The notes: a model not told the origin generated them from the letters alone. Shown: positions 52,749 through 62,452, counted from the stretch's first letter. The stretch: 64,000 nucleotides of DNA from Lachnospiraceae bacterium UBA1712 (GCA_002317175.1 DCJA01000014.1:33034-97033); one strand, 5' to 3'. Made by a program: numbers and translations.

Positions 52749-54170
52749 TTAGTCATCATCATCGTCATAAACTGGCAGAGAGAAAATAAATTCTGTTCCT
52801 ACTCCCTCAGTGCTTATTACATTAATATTCTCTTTATGTGCCCTGATTATTTCTTTGGTAATGGATAGTCCAAGTCCGGTTCCCTTTTTGTCCTTACCTC
52901 TTGATAAATCTGTCTTATAAAATCTATCCCAGATAAGTTTCAGACTGTCCTTTGGAATACCTATTCCGCTATCCTTTACTGATACAAATACTTTATTTCG
53001 CTTTAAGGTCGTTTCAATCTTTATTGTCGAATCATAATTGGAAAACTTTATGGCATTGTCCACCAGGTTATACAGTACCTGCTGAATCTTACTCATATCA
53101 GCCTCCACCAGTAGCTGGTCCCCTGTAAGTACCAGATCTACCGACAGCTTCTTCTTCAGTAATGTTCCCTCGAAGGATTCTATTACACTCTTAATTACCT
53201 GATTAATATCGAATATGCTCTTTTCAAGTACCATTCCTGTCATATTCAGGTTGTTAAGTGTCAGCAGGCCATTGGTCAGCTTGGTTAATCTGTCTGTTTC
53301 ATTGAGAACTACCTTTAGATATTTCTCATGCATTTCCTCAGGAATAGTTCCATCAATCATTGCTTCCAGATATCCTCTTATGGAAGTAAGCGGTGATCTA
53401 AAATCATGTGATACATTGGCCACAAATTTTTTCTGATCCTCCTCTGCAGTTGCTACCTTATGTGCCATATAAGATAGCGCAGCACTCAGATATCCCAATT
53501 CATCATCACTGTCCGGAGTCAGCTCATAGTTCATATCGCCAGTAGCATAATGTTCCGTAGCTTCGGTAATCTTTTTGATAGGAACATATACAAATTCTGT
53601 AAAAAATAACAGAATAATGAGCGACAGTAAAAACAGTATTATCAGCAACAGATAAGATATAATCAGCAAGGATTCTTTAGATGCCTTTATTTCCTTCATT
53701 GAACTGTGTATTACAACATAGCCTTTTACGGAAAAATCCGTAGTAATAGGTGCATATACACTCAACATTTCCTCATCAAAATAATCAAAAAATGTTCCTG
53801 TAGTATAGTAGGATCCCACTGTAATGGTAGAATCAAAATTCTCTACTACATTCTCTTTTGATATATCCAGATTCTGACCTGTTTGAAGTACAAGACGTCC
53901 TGATGGATTAATTATCCAGATTCTTGCCTCCAGATACGTATCCAACGCATCCAGCTGCTTCTTAACCGAATCAAGGGAAGCCTGATTGTTATATAGATCT
54001 GATGCATATGTATTTGCAATCAGATTGGCCTCTTTGTATAACTGTTCAGCCTTTTCTCTGACAAGATGATCCAGAGTCATGGAAGAAGTAAAAGTGGATA
54101 CTGCAATGAAGCCAAATATGAAGAACATAATATATGCAATTATAAGCTTCAGATAGAGGGTTTTCCTCAT
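52749..54170 (-). CDS. Membrane sensor histidine kinase
   Basis: This 473-residue two-component kinase has a helix at about 8-28, an extracytoplasmic sensor domain (about 30-165), a second helix (168-192) and a HAMP linker. The HisKA domain follows with His255 in FVANVSHDFRSPLTS, then the ATPase domain with N-box NLVDNAIKFSN, G1 DSGIGIP and G2 GTGLGLSI. The tail is a run of Asp. It overlaps the response-regulator gene by four bases. The signal is unknown; the architecture is like WalK/ResE-type kinases but without a PAS domain. Confidence 0.92.
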   Translation of the reverse strand: MRKTLYLKLIIAYIMFFIFGFIAVSTFTSSMTLDHLVREKAEQLYKEANLIANTYASDLYNNQASLDSVKKQLDALDTYLEARIWIINPSGRLVLQTGQNLDISKENVVENFDSTITVGSYYTTGTFFDYFDEEMLSVYAPITTDFSVKGYVVIHSSMKEIKASKESLLIISYLLLIILFLLSLIILLFFTEFVYVPIKKITEATEHYATGDMNYELTPDSDDELGYLSAALSYMAHKVATAEEDQKKFVANVSHDFRSPLTSIRGYLEAMIDGTIPEEMHEKYLKVVLNETDRLTKLTNGLLTLNNLNMTGMVLEKSIFDINQVIKSVIESFEGTLLKKKLSVDLVLTGDQLLVEADMSKIQQVLYNLVDNAIKFSNYDSTIKIETTLKRNKVFVSVKDSGIGIPKDSLKLIWDRFYKTDLSRGKDKKGTGLGLSITKEIIRAHKENINVISTEGVGTEFIFSLPVYDDDDD

Positions 54171-54871
54171 GCTCTTACCTCAAATTTGTATCCAATTCCC
54201 CAGATAGTAGCTATTTTCCATGATTCATGGTCGCTAATCTTTTCACGCAGTCTCTTAATATGGACATCAACAGTTCTTGTATCTCCCATATATTCATAGC
54301 CCCAAATCTGATCCAGCAGCTGCTCTCTGGTAAATACATGATTAGGGCTCGCTGCCAGGAAGTATAATAATTCAAGTTCCTTTGGTGGCATATCAATATT
54401 TTTGCCCATATATATAACAGAATAATTAGTCTGATTAACAACAAGATCAGGATATGTGACACACTTGTCATCGTTCTGTGTTGCAGCCTCAGGTGCTGCT
54501 TTGCATCTTCGAAGGACTGACTTAACTCTGGCTACCAGTTCCTTGCTGTCAAATGGCTTCTCCATATAATCATCTGCCCCGAGCTCAAGTCCAAGAACCT
54601 TATCAAAAACTTCTCCCTTGGCAGAGAGCATTATTATTGGTGTATTTCCTTTAGCTCTGACTTCTCTGCACACCTGATATCCATCAATCCCTGGTAGCAT
54701 AAGATCCAATAAAATCATATTAGGTCTATATGTATCCAGCGCCTCTAATGCTGATTCCCCGTCATTATATATCTCAGTTTCAAAACACTCTTTGACAAGA
54801 TACAGAGATATAAGCTCCGCAATATTGTTGTCATCATCGACTATCATTATTTTTTGCTTTGCTACAGCCAT
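54167..54871 (-). CDS. OmpR/PhoB-family response regulator
   Basis: This is the partner of the histidine kinase (234 residues). Seen: a receiver domain with the acidic pocket VDDDNN (11-16), phosphoacceptor Asp56 in LLDLMLPG, and the conserved Lys in GADDYMEKPFDSKELV. A winged-helix DNA-binding domain follows with YKFEVRA at the end and DTRTVDVHIKRLREKI. It starts two bases after the mutS2 stop codon, so it is transcribed with mutS2. Confidence 0.95.
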   Translation of the reverse strand: MAVAKQKIMIVDDDNNIAELISLYLVKECFETEIYNDGESALEALDTYRPNMILLDLMLPGIDGYQVCREVRAKGNTPIIMLSAKGEVFDKVLGLELGADDYMEKPFDSKELVARVKSVLRRCKAAPEAATQNDDKCVTYPDLVVNQTNYSVIYMGKNIDMPPKELELLYFLAASPNHVFTREQLLDQIWGYEYMGDTRTVDVHIKRLREKISDHESWKIATIWGIGYKFEVRA

Positions 54872-54872
54872 A

Positions 54873-57257
54873 TCATTTCTCCTTAAATACCGCTATTGTG
54901 ACACCTGCGTCACCTTCTCCAAATTCACCCGCTCTGAAAGATTCAACATACTTAACTCTTCGCAAATGACTTGTTACTGCATTTCTAAGTGCTCCAGTAC
55001 CTTTTCCATGTACAATTCTTACACTTGGCAGATGTGCAAGATATGCATCATCCAAATATTTATCCAGCTCATGAATAGCTTCATCCACAGTTCTTCCCAA
55101 CAGATTTATTTCTGGTGAAATACTATAGCTCTTACTCATTTTTATCTTGCTGGCATTGGACTTCTGCCCTACTTTCTTCGTAGTTACAACTGGTGCATCC
55201 TCTATCAGTTCAAGATCATTAATGTTTACCTTGGATCTGATAATACCACACTGTACAAACAGATTACCCTTTGCATCCGGAAGACTGTTAACAATACCCT
55301 TAAGTCCCATAGAAAGAACCTTAACATCATCTCCCAGTCTGAGGTTCTCTGGTTTTAGAGCCTTTTTGGCAGGTTTTTCACTTTTAAGTGTTAGCTTGGA
55401 ATTGGTCTCTCCAATCTTATTTCTTACATTGGATCTCTTCTTCTCCAGTTCTTTAACATCGATACCCTGACTGGCCTTGTTAAGAGTCATAATGGTATCA
55501 TCTGCTACTTCCTTGGCATCCTGTAATATTTCTCTGGCCTCTTCTCTGGCCTCGCGGAGTATCTGCTCACGCTGGTCCTCAATCTTGGACTGCTTCTGCT
55601 CCAGAGCCTTTTCCAGCTCCTTGATCTTCTGCTTGGAACGTGCTATCTCATCTCTGTCTCTTTCAATTACAACACGCTTTTGCTCAAGATCACTGAGTAA
55701 GTCTTCAAAGCTTTCCTTATCAGCTTCAATCTGCTGCTTGGCTGCCTCAATGATATAATCCTTTAGTCCAAGTCTCTTTGAAATGGCAAATGCATTACTC
55801 TTGCCTGGAATACCAATAAGAAGTCTGTAGGTTGGACTAAGTGTATCCACATCAAATTCACAGCAAGCGTTTTCAACAAAGGAAGTTGATAACGCATAGA
55901 CCTTTAACTCACTGTAATGAGTGGTTGCCATTGTTCTGATTCCACGATCATGAAGATGATTAAGTATAGCAATAGCAAGTGCAGCACCTTCAGTAGGGTC
56001 TGTTCCTGCGCCAAGCTCATCAAACAGGCATAGACTGTCTTCATCTGCATGCTTAAGGATTGTAACTATATTTTTCATATGAGAAGAGAATGTTGAAAGA
56101 CTCTGCTCTATACTCTGCTCATCACCAATATCTGCATAAACCTTTTTAAAAATTGACAGCTCTGATCTGTCACCTGCTGGAATGTGAAGTCCCGCCTGTC
56201 CCATAAGAGTTAGTAGTCCCACAGTCTTAAGTGATACAGTCTTACCACCAGTATTAGGACCCGTTACTATAAGAAGGTCAAAGTCCTGACCAAGTCTGAT
56301 ATCAATTGGAACAACCTTATCCTTGGCAAGCAGTGGATGGCGTCCTTTTCTGATGTTTATAATATGATCTGTATTAAATACAGGCTTTGACGCATTATAT
56401 TCAATGGCTAATCTTCCCTTTGCAAAGATAAAATCAAGCTTTGTCATGATTTTCTGATTAGCTATGATTTCCTCTGTATGAAGGCCAACCTTTGCACTTA
56501 AATCAGCGAGAATTACTTCTATTTCCTTCTCTTCTTCAATCTCAAGTTCACGAATCTTATTGTTGAGATTTACTACTGCTGCCGGCTCAATAAACACTGT
56601 GGAACCTGTGGATGACTGGTCATGAACCATTCCAGGAACCTGACCCTTATGCTCTGCCTTAACTGGAATACAGTATCTGTTATCACGCATTGTAACTACT
56701 GCGTCCTGAAGATAATTTCTCACAGAACCATTTATCATACTGTTTAACTGGCTTCTAATTTTGTCATTGGTTGATCCAATCTCGCGTCGAATTCTCTTAA
56801 GATTTGAAGACGCATCATCTGCTATCTCATCCTCAGCTATAATGCATTTGAGAATCTCCTCAGAAACTGGTGTAAGTGGAGTAAGTCCTTCAAATAATTC
56901 TGTTAATGAATCATCCTCTTCCTCAGGGCGTTCCTTTCTTCCATATGCCTTTACTCGATTCACATTTCCCAGGAAATTTGCCACCGTAAGAAGTTCAGCC
57001 GACGAAAGAGTTGAACCAATATCAAGGGACTTCATGGCAAGTGTAATATTCTTGTTACTGCCAAAGTTTATTCCATCCTTCTTAATAAGTCTGGAAAACG
57101 CATCCGCCGTATTAACCTGAGCCGCCTCAATCTCTTCCAGGTCAGATACTGGAACAAGCTTCATACACATATCTTTTCCAAATGGAGATGACGCATAATC
57201 CGCCAATTTATCTATAATCTTGTTATATTCTAATACCGTTAAAACCTTTGTATTCAT
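54873..57257 (-). CDS. mutS2: MutS2 family endonuclease/ATPase
   Basis: MutS2 limits homologous recombination and, in Bacillus, acts in ribosome rescue. Seen: 794 residues of the usual length; Walker A GPNTGGKTVSLKT (about 333-345), the FDELGAGTDPTEGAA Walker B, a coiled coil near 515-600, and the C-terminal Smr nuclease domain with LLGRTVDEAIHELD and VHGKGTGALRNAV. It is the first gene of a probable operon with the two-component pair. No strong ribosome site is seen at the ATG; an AAGG lies about 12 bases before it. Confidence 0.95.
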   Translation of the reverse strand: MNTKVLTVLEYNKIIDKLADYASSPFGKDMCMKLVPVSDLEEIEAAQVNTADAFSRLIKKDGINFGSNKNITLAMKSLDIGSTLSSAELLTVANFLGNVNRVKAYGRKERPEEEDDSLTELFEGLTPLTPVSEEILKCIIAEDEIADDASSNLKRIRREIGSTNDKIRSQLNSMINGSVRNYLQDAVVTMRDNRYCIPVKAEHKGQVPGMVHDQSSTGSTVFIEPAAVVNLNNKIRELEIEEEKEIEVILADLSAKVGLHTEEIIANQKIMTKLDFIFAKGRLAIEYNASKPVFNTDHIINIRKGRHPLLAKDKVVPIDIRLGQDFDLLIVTGPNTGGKTVSLKTVGLLTLMGQAGLHIPAGDRSELSIFKKVYADIGDEQSIEQSLSTFSSHMKNIVTILKHADEDSLCLFDELGAGTDPTEGAALAIAILNHLHDRGIRTMATTHYSELKVYALSTSFVENACCEFDVDTLSPTYRLLIGIPGKSNAFAISKRLGLKDYIIEAAKQQIEADKESFEDLLSDLEQKRVVIERDRDEIARSKQKIKELEKALEQKQSKIEDQREQILREAREEAREILQDAKEVADDTIMTLNKASQGIDVKELEKKRSNVRNKIGETNSKLTLKSEKPAKKALKPENLRLGDDVKVLSMGLKGIVNSLPDAKGNLFVQCGIIRSKVNINDLELIEDAPVVTTKKVGQKSNASKIKMSKSYSISPEINLLGRTVDEAIHELDKYLDDAYLAHLPSVRIVHGKGTGALRNAVTSHLRRVKYVESFRAGEFGEGDAGVTIAVFKEK

Positions 57258-57448
57258 TACTTTGTAAAACCTTGTTTATATCACCAAAATTACTATTAGC
57301 TATCTTATTACTGCTCAATACCCTGCTTATATATTGACCACAACTTATTTTTGGACATATATAGATTATTTTATCAATAAATAAGATAGATTTCTATATT
57401 AAGAGCATCATTTCAACTATGCTCAATTAATCTTTTATTTTTATGCAT

Positions 57449-57473
57449 AAAAAAGCTCCCGCAAAACGGGAGC
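57449..57473 (-). terminator. Intrinsic terminator of the metallophosphoesterase gene
   Basis: GCTCCCG and CGGGAGC form a GC-rich stem around five bases, followed by six Ts on the minus strand, 15 bases after the stop. Between this and the mutS2 start (57258-57448) I see only AT-rich sequence with a weak small inverted repeat (GAGCAT/ATGCTC, 57403-57424). Confidence 0.88.
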
Positions 57474-57488
57474 ATATTTCTTCATTAT

Positions 57489-58487
57489 TTATTTCAATGT
57501 TATCTCAACTGCTTCGCCTTCAAAAGCAGCACCTGTAACAATCTGAACTATCTTATCATTCAGCATATCCTTGTGATAAAAATGGATATGTCCAGCAAGT
57601 ACTAATACAACCGGGCTGTCCTGAGCAGTTACAAGATTGATAAACTCTCTGGTCACTTGGTTTGGATAACAGCCGTTAATCCCCATTGTTACTCTGGATT
57701 TATCATCAGCTGAAGGCCCCCAGACTTCCTTGCATTTATCAACAAGACTCATATCTCCTGTGACAGGCTCAATTGGTACATGTACATTAAGCACAATAGG
57801 CTTTCCTTTAGCTGCTTCAACCTTATAGGCATCTAAAATAGACTGATCAATCTGGCTATTATTATCATCTGCTGTAAAATAAATGATGTCATCGTATTCT
57901 CTGATCTGGTATGGAGTATCATCCCTCATCTCATCTAATCTTGGAAGATACTGCTCATAAGCTACAGGAGAAAAATATTCTGTTCCATATTCAAAATCAT
58001 GATTGCCCATAGTTAGCAAATAAGAAGAGCTAAGGGAATCTAACTGCTCCTTAACATGCTCAATTGAGGCATACATTGCTGAATCAATAATATCGCCTCC
58101 AAGAATTACCATTTCACAATCGGTCTCATTGGCTTTCCTAATAATTGCATCAAATCTGTCCTGCGCCCAAATTCCATCTGCTGCAAATGAAGATGCTCGT
58201 TGTGTAGCCTTCTCAATCAGCTCTGAATCTCTATCATCACACATTGAAATATGCGAATCAGCCAGGAAAATAATCTTATGCTCAGTCTCAATTCCTTCAA
58301 TATCAATTACTTCCTGATATATATTAAGAGGAATGCTGTATTCAGTATTCTCAACTGTCTCTGTTGTAACAGTATCTTTGGAAGCATTTTCAGCATTAGC
58401 CTGCACATCACTGCCATTCTGACCACAGGCAGTTGCAGATATTAATAAAATAGTTAAAGCTAATGCCAAAAAAACTTTATTTTTCAT
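57489..58487 (-). CDS. Calcineurin-like metallophosphoesterase lipoprotein
   Basis: This is a predicted surface-anchored phosphoesterase of 332 residues. Seen: a signal peptide with lipobox ATAC (Cys about 21), a Ser/Asn/Thr-rich linker, and the two-metal motifs in order: ADSHIS, GGDIID, GNHDFE, NVHVP and GHIHFYH. These define a complete active site. A QIVTGAAFEGEAVEIT strand closes the fold. The substrate (nucleotide, phospholipid or phosphoprotein) cannot be told. Confidence 0.9.
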   Translation of the reverse strand: MKNKVFLALALTILLISATACGQNGSDVQANAENASKDTVTTETVENTEYSIPLNIYQEVIDIEGIETEHKIIFLADSHISMCDDRDSELIEKATQRASSFAADGIWAQDRFDAIIRKANETDCEMVILGGDIIDSAMYASIEHVKEQLDSLSSSYLLTMGNHDFEYGTEYFSPVAYEQYLPRLDEMRDDTPYQIREYDDIIYFTADDNNSQIDQSILDAYKVEAAKGKPIVLNVHVPIEPVTGDMSLVDKCKEVWGPSADDKSRVTMGINGCYPNQVTREFINLVTAQDSPVVLVLAGHIHFYHKDMLNDKIVQIVTGAAFEGEAVEITLK

Positions 58488-58542
58488 ATGACTCCAATCA
58501 AATCAATGTTTCTAATATCACCACCAGTCTGGTGACAACTGT

Positions 58543-59094
58543 TTATTCTGCCTCCGAGAGGTGAAGAATCTTATCTACTCTGTTCATAACAGAAACTACA
58601 ATTGGTCCAAACACATAACAGGAAATGACCTCTCCAGCTCCTACTGAAAATGCCATCAGTCCTAAAACAGCTGCAGTTGATGTAGCTGAACCCATACTTG
58701 TTATACCATATCCATAATATAACACAAATGGAATTATTAGCGCATTGACTAATACTGTAGGTATCGGTATTAATAAGCTGTTCTTAATGGAAAGCACATT
58801 ACCATATTTTTTATGAAGGGCATTTGTTATTGGTTTTGTAAGTAATGCTGCAATTAATGTAGCAAGTGTTCCAAATACCATATCAAGTGGAGATCCACCA
58901 AAAATATTAGTAAGCAGACATCCTACGAACAATCCCGGGATTGCTGCAGGTGTGTAAAAAATGGTCATGCAGAGTGCTTCTGCAACTCTACATTGAATCT
59001 CAAGATGTGAGAAGCTGTATGTCAGAATTGACAATACTGCGTAAAGTGCTGCAATGATAGCAGCCTGTGTGATAAATTTTGCATTCTTATTCAT
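58543..59094 (-). CDS. queT: QueT-type queuosine precursor transporter (ECF S component)
   Basis: This membrane protein of 183 residues with about five or six helices is predicted to bind a queuosine precursor (preQ0/preQ1 or queuine) for an ECF transporter. Seen: the N-terminal FITQAAIIAALYAVLSILT and CRVAEALCMTIFYTPAAIPGLF, which are typical of QueT, and GGSPLDMVFGTLATL. A preQ1-I riboswitch directly upstream (59099-59140) confirms the substrate class. The shared energising module is not in this window. Confidence 0.93.
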   Translation of the reverse strand: MNKNAKFITQAAIIAALYAVLSILTYSFSHLEIQCRVAEALCMTIFYTPAAIPGLFVGCLLTNIFGGSPLDMVFGTLATLIAALLTKPITNALHKKYGNVLSIKNSLLIPIPTVLVNALIIPFVLYYGYGITSMGSATSTAAVLGLMAFSVGAGEVISCYVFGPIVVSVMNRVDKILHLSEAE

Positions 59095-59098
59095 ATTC

Positions 59099-59140
59099 TC
59101 TCCTAGTTTTGTTTAGAGTGAGGATGGTCACGAACTCACT
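59099..59140 (-). promoter_or_regulatory. preQ1-I riboswitch controlling queT
   Basis: On the minus strand the stem P1 is AGTGAG/CTCACT (59140-59135 with 59122-59117), with a loop TTCGTGACCATC. Then comes the A-rich tail CTAAACAAAACTAGGAGA, whose 3' end holds the ribosome site of queT. This matches the compact H-type pseudoknot aptamer. Since the tail that docks into the loop overlaps the ribosome site, control is probably at translation: bound preQ1 lowers queT expression. Confidence 0.9.
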
Positions 59141-59209
59141 ATTTTTGACTGAAGTCAAATGGCATCATAACACAAAAGAATTGAACTTACTAGACCTTTT
59201 TGATTTTTC

Positions 59210-59770
59210 TTATTTCTTAACTGAATAACCGAATTTACCTAATTTCTCACCCAGTTCGAAGTACTCACCATGAGAATATGCAACAAGATTTGCACTGTTG
59301 AGTTCGAACTTGCCACTTTCAGCCATATACTTCTCATCAACTGTAACTCCTGTTACTTCTGCAATGAACATATCGTGGCTTCCAAGTTCCTTGATCTCCT
59401 TAACCTTGCAGGCAAGATTAAGTGGACTTTCTGCAATTGCTGGACACTCTACTCCCTCTATATTGATAGGAGTGAGCTTCATCTCCTTAAACTTATCTAC
59501 ATCACGACCTGATTTTACACCACAGTAATCTGTTGCAAAGGTAAGATCTTTAGTTACCAGATTAATAACAAATTCTCCTGTCTCTTTAATGATACTGTGA
59601 GAATGTCTCTCTTTTCTAACTGAAATCGATACCATCACTGGGTCAGAGCAGATTGTTCCTGCCCATGCAACTGTGATTATGTTAGGAGTCTCATCCTTTT
59701 TGCCACAGCTAATCATTACTACTGGTACTGGGTATAACATATTTCCTGGTTTCCAACTCTGTTTTGCCAT
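59210..59770 (-). CDS. Flavin reductase-like protein (FMN-binding split barrel)
   Basis: This 186-residue cytosolic protein belongs to the flavoredoxin/DIM6-NTAB group. Seen: KPGNMLYPVPVVMISC at the N-terminus, NIITVAWAGTICSDPVMVSISVR (here only cited in part: VAWAGTICSDP), the ERHSHSIIKETGEFVINL flavin-binding region, and AEVTGVTVDEKYM. Such proteins reduce flavin or act as electron carriers or oxidoreductases in anaerobes. The gene is isolated and divergent from the MATE gene. The partner reductant is unknown. Confidence 0.88.
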   Translation of the reverse strand: MAKQSWKPGNMLYPVPVVMISCGKKDETPNIITVAWAGTICSDPVMVSISVRKERHSHSIIKETGEFVINLVTKDLTFATDYCGVKSGRDVDKFKEMKLTPINIEGVECPAIAESPLNLACKVKEIKELGSHDMFIAEVTGVTVDEKYMAESGKFELNSANLVAYSHGEYFELGEKLGKFGYSVKK

Positions 59771-59818
59771 TGTATATTCCTCCTATATGCCACTGCTTCT
59801 TAATCATTTTCACTTAAA

Positions 59819-59849
59819 GCATAAAAATGAATAGTAATAGCATAAAAAT
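59819..59849. promoter_or_regulatory. Direct repeat between the flavin reductase and MATE genes
   Basis: AGCATAAAAAT occurs at 59819-59829 and 59839-59849, a 20-base period in a divergent promoter region. It may be an operator for one or both genes; no regulator gene is next to it. Confidence 0.35.
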
Positions 59850-59887
59850 CTACTAGATTTATAATTTAACAATATTATAATAGCCTT

Positions 59888-61243
59888 ATGTCAAAAATCA
59901 AAATAAAATCTCAGACAATGAACATGACCGAAGGCAATCCTACCGGATTACTTCTTAGGTTCGCCGTACCAATGCTGATTGGAAATCTGTTTCAACAGGT
60001 CTACAACCTGGTAGACTCGATTATTGTTGGACAGTATGTTGGTGCTGATGCACTGGCTGCCGTTGGAGCAACTGGTTCCACATCATTCCTGTTCTTTGCA
60101 CTTTGCAATGGTCTTGGCAATGGTGGAGGAATCGTAACCTCACAGCTTTTTGGTACTGGCAATAAAAAGGAAGTTAAACAGTCTATCACTAATACTGCAT
60201 ATATTATGCTTGTAATGGCAATAACCATTGGTACACTTGCATTTATCCTTGCTTCACCAATACTCCAATTAATGAATACTCCTGAAAATATTATCAAGGA
60301 TTCAACTATTTATCTTCAAACACAGTGCGCAGGACTTATATTTGTATCACTTTACAACTATGCTTCCTCTATGCTACGTGCTCTTGGTGATTCAAAAACT
60401 CCTCTTTATTTTTTGGTATTTTCCTGTTTAGTTAACACTGGACTGGATATCCTGTTTGTATATACCTTCGATATGGGAGTTTTCGGTGCCGGACTTGCCA
60501 CGGTTATTTCCCAGTTACTGGCAGGAAGCAGCTGTCTTGGATTTGCACTTTATACCAATGAATACTTCAAACTTGCTAAAGAAGATTTTGTGGCTAACAA
60601 AGATATTATCATTAAAGCTGTAAAGATCGGTGTTCCACTTTCCTTCCAGTTTTCAATGATTGCCATAAGCTGCATGATGCTTCAGCGTGTAGTTAACGGA
60701 TTTGGATCTGTTGCCGTTGCTGCATTTACTGCAACAAGCCGCACAGAGCAGATAATTCACCAGCCATATCAGACACTTGGTGCTTCGCTTACAACCTACT
60801 GCGGTCAGAACTATGGAGCAAAGAGAAATGACAGAATGATTCTTGGTTTCAAAAAGAGTATGATCATCATGGCCATCTTCTCACTGATAATGCTCCCTGT
60901 AATGCAGTTTGGCAGCACATATATTGTTAGAATATTTGTTGATGATGCAGACGTTATCGAAATGGGAGCCAAAGCGCTTACAATTACAAGTTACTTTTAC
61001 GTATTCCTTGGGATTATCTACATGACAAGAGGTATCTTAAATGGAATCGGTGATGCTCTCTTCTCTATTGTAAATGGTGTAACCGAGGTCATCTGCCGAC
61101 TGGTATTCCCAATACTTCTTACAATGATTCCATTTATCGGTATCTGGGGAATCTGGTGGTCGGTAGGTGTCACATGGGGTATCGCAGGATTTACTGCATA
61201 TCTCAGATATCTGTCAGCTAAGAAAAATGTAATACATGCATAA
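59888..61243 (+). CDS. MATE-family multidrug/Na+ efflux transporter
   Basis: This transporter of the MATE family exports cationic compounds in exchange for Na+ or H+. Seen: 451 residues with 12 helices; the N-terminal MTEGNPTGLLLRFAVPMLIG and NLFQQVYNLVDSIIVGQYVG are typical of MATE proteins, and the second half repeats a related pattern. No ribosome site precedes the ATG at 59888, while TATAAT ends only six bases upstream, so the mRNA may be leaderless. Later in-frame ATGs also lack ribosome sites. A terminator follows. Confidence 0.93.
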   Translation: MSKIKIKSQTMNMTEGNPTGLLLRFAVPMLIGNLFQQVYNLVDSIIVGQYVGADALAAVGATGSTSFLFFALCNGLGNGGGIVTSQLFGTGNKKEVKQSITNTAYIMLVMAITIGTLAFILASPILQLMNTPENIIKDSTIYLQTQCAGLIFVSLYNYASSMLRALGDSKTPLYFLVFSCLVNTGLDILFVYTFDMGVFGAGLATVISQLLAGSSCLGFALYTNEYFKLAKEDFVANKDIIIKAVKIGVPLSFQFSMIAISCMMLQRVVNGFGSVAVAAFTATSRTEQIIHQPYQTLGASLTTYCGQNYGAKRNDRMILGFKKSMIIMAIFSLIMLPVMQFGSTYIVRIFVDDADVIEMGAKALTITSYFYVFLGIIYMTRGILNGIGDALFSIVNGVTEVICRLVFPILLTMIPFIGIWGIWWSVGVTWGIAGFTAYLRYLSAKKNVIHA

Positions 61244-61247
61244 TAAA

Positions 61248-61280
61248 AAAGGCCTCGGGATAATCTCGGGGCCTTTATTA
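61248..61280 (+). terminator. Intrinsic terminator of the MATE gene
   Basis: AAAGGCC and GGCCTTT form the outer stem, with CGGG/CTCG-rich pairing further inside, followed by ATTATT. It lies just after the stop codon. Confidence 0.8.
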
Positions 61281-61326
61281 ATGAATCATGTTATAATCAT
61301 TAATAATGCTGAAAAGGGGATCCGCT

Positions 61327-62424
61327 ATGAATAAAAAATTTATCAGGATAACTGCTATTATTGTAGTGCTTTCAATTGCTGGACTAATCGCATTTAACTG
61401 GAAAGACATAAATAAAAGCATATCTGATAGAAAAAAAGCTAATAAACTGAGTTCGCTGACAGTTGAAGTTGCCGCCAAAAACAGTAGCGATATTGTTCGG
61501 GTGTATTATCCATACTACACATACAAACTGGTGTATGGCAATGCACTTACAGGTGATCACGGCGGGATTTTACAAAAGAGCCTGGGTAATGATATCAAAA
61601 ACAAAGAAATACCCAAAGCTACTTTAAAAAAGCTTCTTAAACTGATGGATAGCATCGAACAGGATCCTTCTTCTGAAAACAATCAGACATACTTTGATAA
61701 AAATAATTACACATACCGTATAAGTCTTCTTTATAGGGATTCAAAGGGCAAATCAAAATCACTAGATATCAGGGGATATGATGCTTTACCACAGTGCTGG
61801 CCAGAATTTTCAGCATTCGTCAATGATATTATTGAATTTGAGGCATTAGATCCTAATCCAGAGCTTTTGCATTTTTCCGAAGAATGGTATAAAGAAGCAT
61901 TTGCTATTAATGACTCTGTATTTGTTAATGGCAGTTTCTCAGATATGGTCAGAAGAGAAAATCTGTGTATGGCTAATATTATTGGTGACAGATCCTGGGG
62001 GCCTATGGCATCTATCAATCGCTATCTGGAAAGATTCACCGCTTTAGATTGGAAAGACCTTGAAGAACTTGCTGCACATGAGATTAAGACTGCTGATTCC
62101 ACTGAAGAAGAATTCGTCAACTTTGTAGATAATTACACTAACACTGTTTTCGGTGAAAACTGTAACATTTTCTATTATCAGCTGGATGACGGTACAAAGT
62201 ACGGTGCTAGTTGCAGGAGCTCTATTTCATTATCAATCTACAGGTCCTGTGAATGGCAGCCAGAGAAAGACCCAGATGGAACCTATGCTGAAATTGAAAT
62301 TCTTGATATGGATGGATTGACAAGTATAACACCTGCCTACTATAGTCCCGACAACAAATATGTATTAGTAACCAATTCAAACCAGGAAAAATATTTTGAA
62401 GCATTTGGTTTGCTCGATGAATAA
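61327..62424 (+). CDS. Membrane-anchored protein of unknown function
   Basis: This 365-residue protein has one N-terminal hydrophobic helix (about 4-22, IRITAIIVVLSIAGLIAF) and an otherwise soluble, probably extracytoplasmic part of mixed alpha/beta character. I recognise no family or motif. It contains YYPYYTYKL near 60-68, a GDDGT-like turn is absent, and the C-terminal part has DPDGTYAEIEILDMDG. AGGGGAT precedes the ATG at 61327. The next gene, a small lipoprotein, begins 28 bases after its stop, so the two are probably co-transcribed. Confidence 0.7.
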   Translation: MNKKFIRITAIIVVLSIAGLIAFNWKDINKSISDRKKANKLSSLTVEVAAKNSSDIVRVYYPYYTYKLVYGNALTGDHGGILQKSLGNDIKNKEIPKATLKKLLKLMDSIEQDPSSENNQTYFDKNNYTYRISLLYRDSKGKSKSLDIRGYDALPQCWPEFSAFVNDIIEFEALDPNPELLHFSEEWYKEAFAINDSVFVNGSFSDMVRRENLCMANIIGDRSWGPMASINRYLERFTALDWKDLEELAAHEIKTADSTEEEFVNFVDNYTNTVFGENCNIFYYQLDDGTKYGASCRSSISLSIYRSCEWQPEKDPDGTYAEIEILDMDGLTSITPAYYSPDNKYVLVTNSNQEKYFEAFGLLDE

Positions 62425-62452
62425 TTGTATTTTTATTCTATGGAGATCAACT

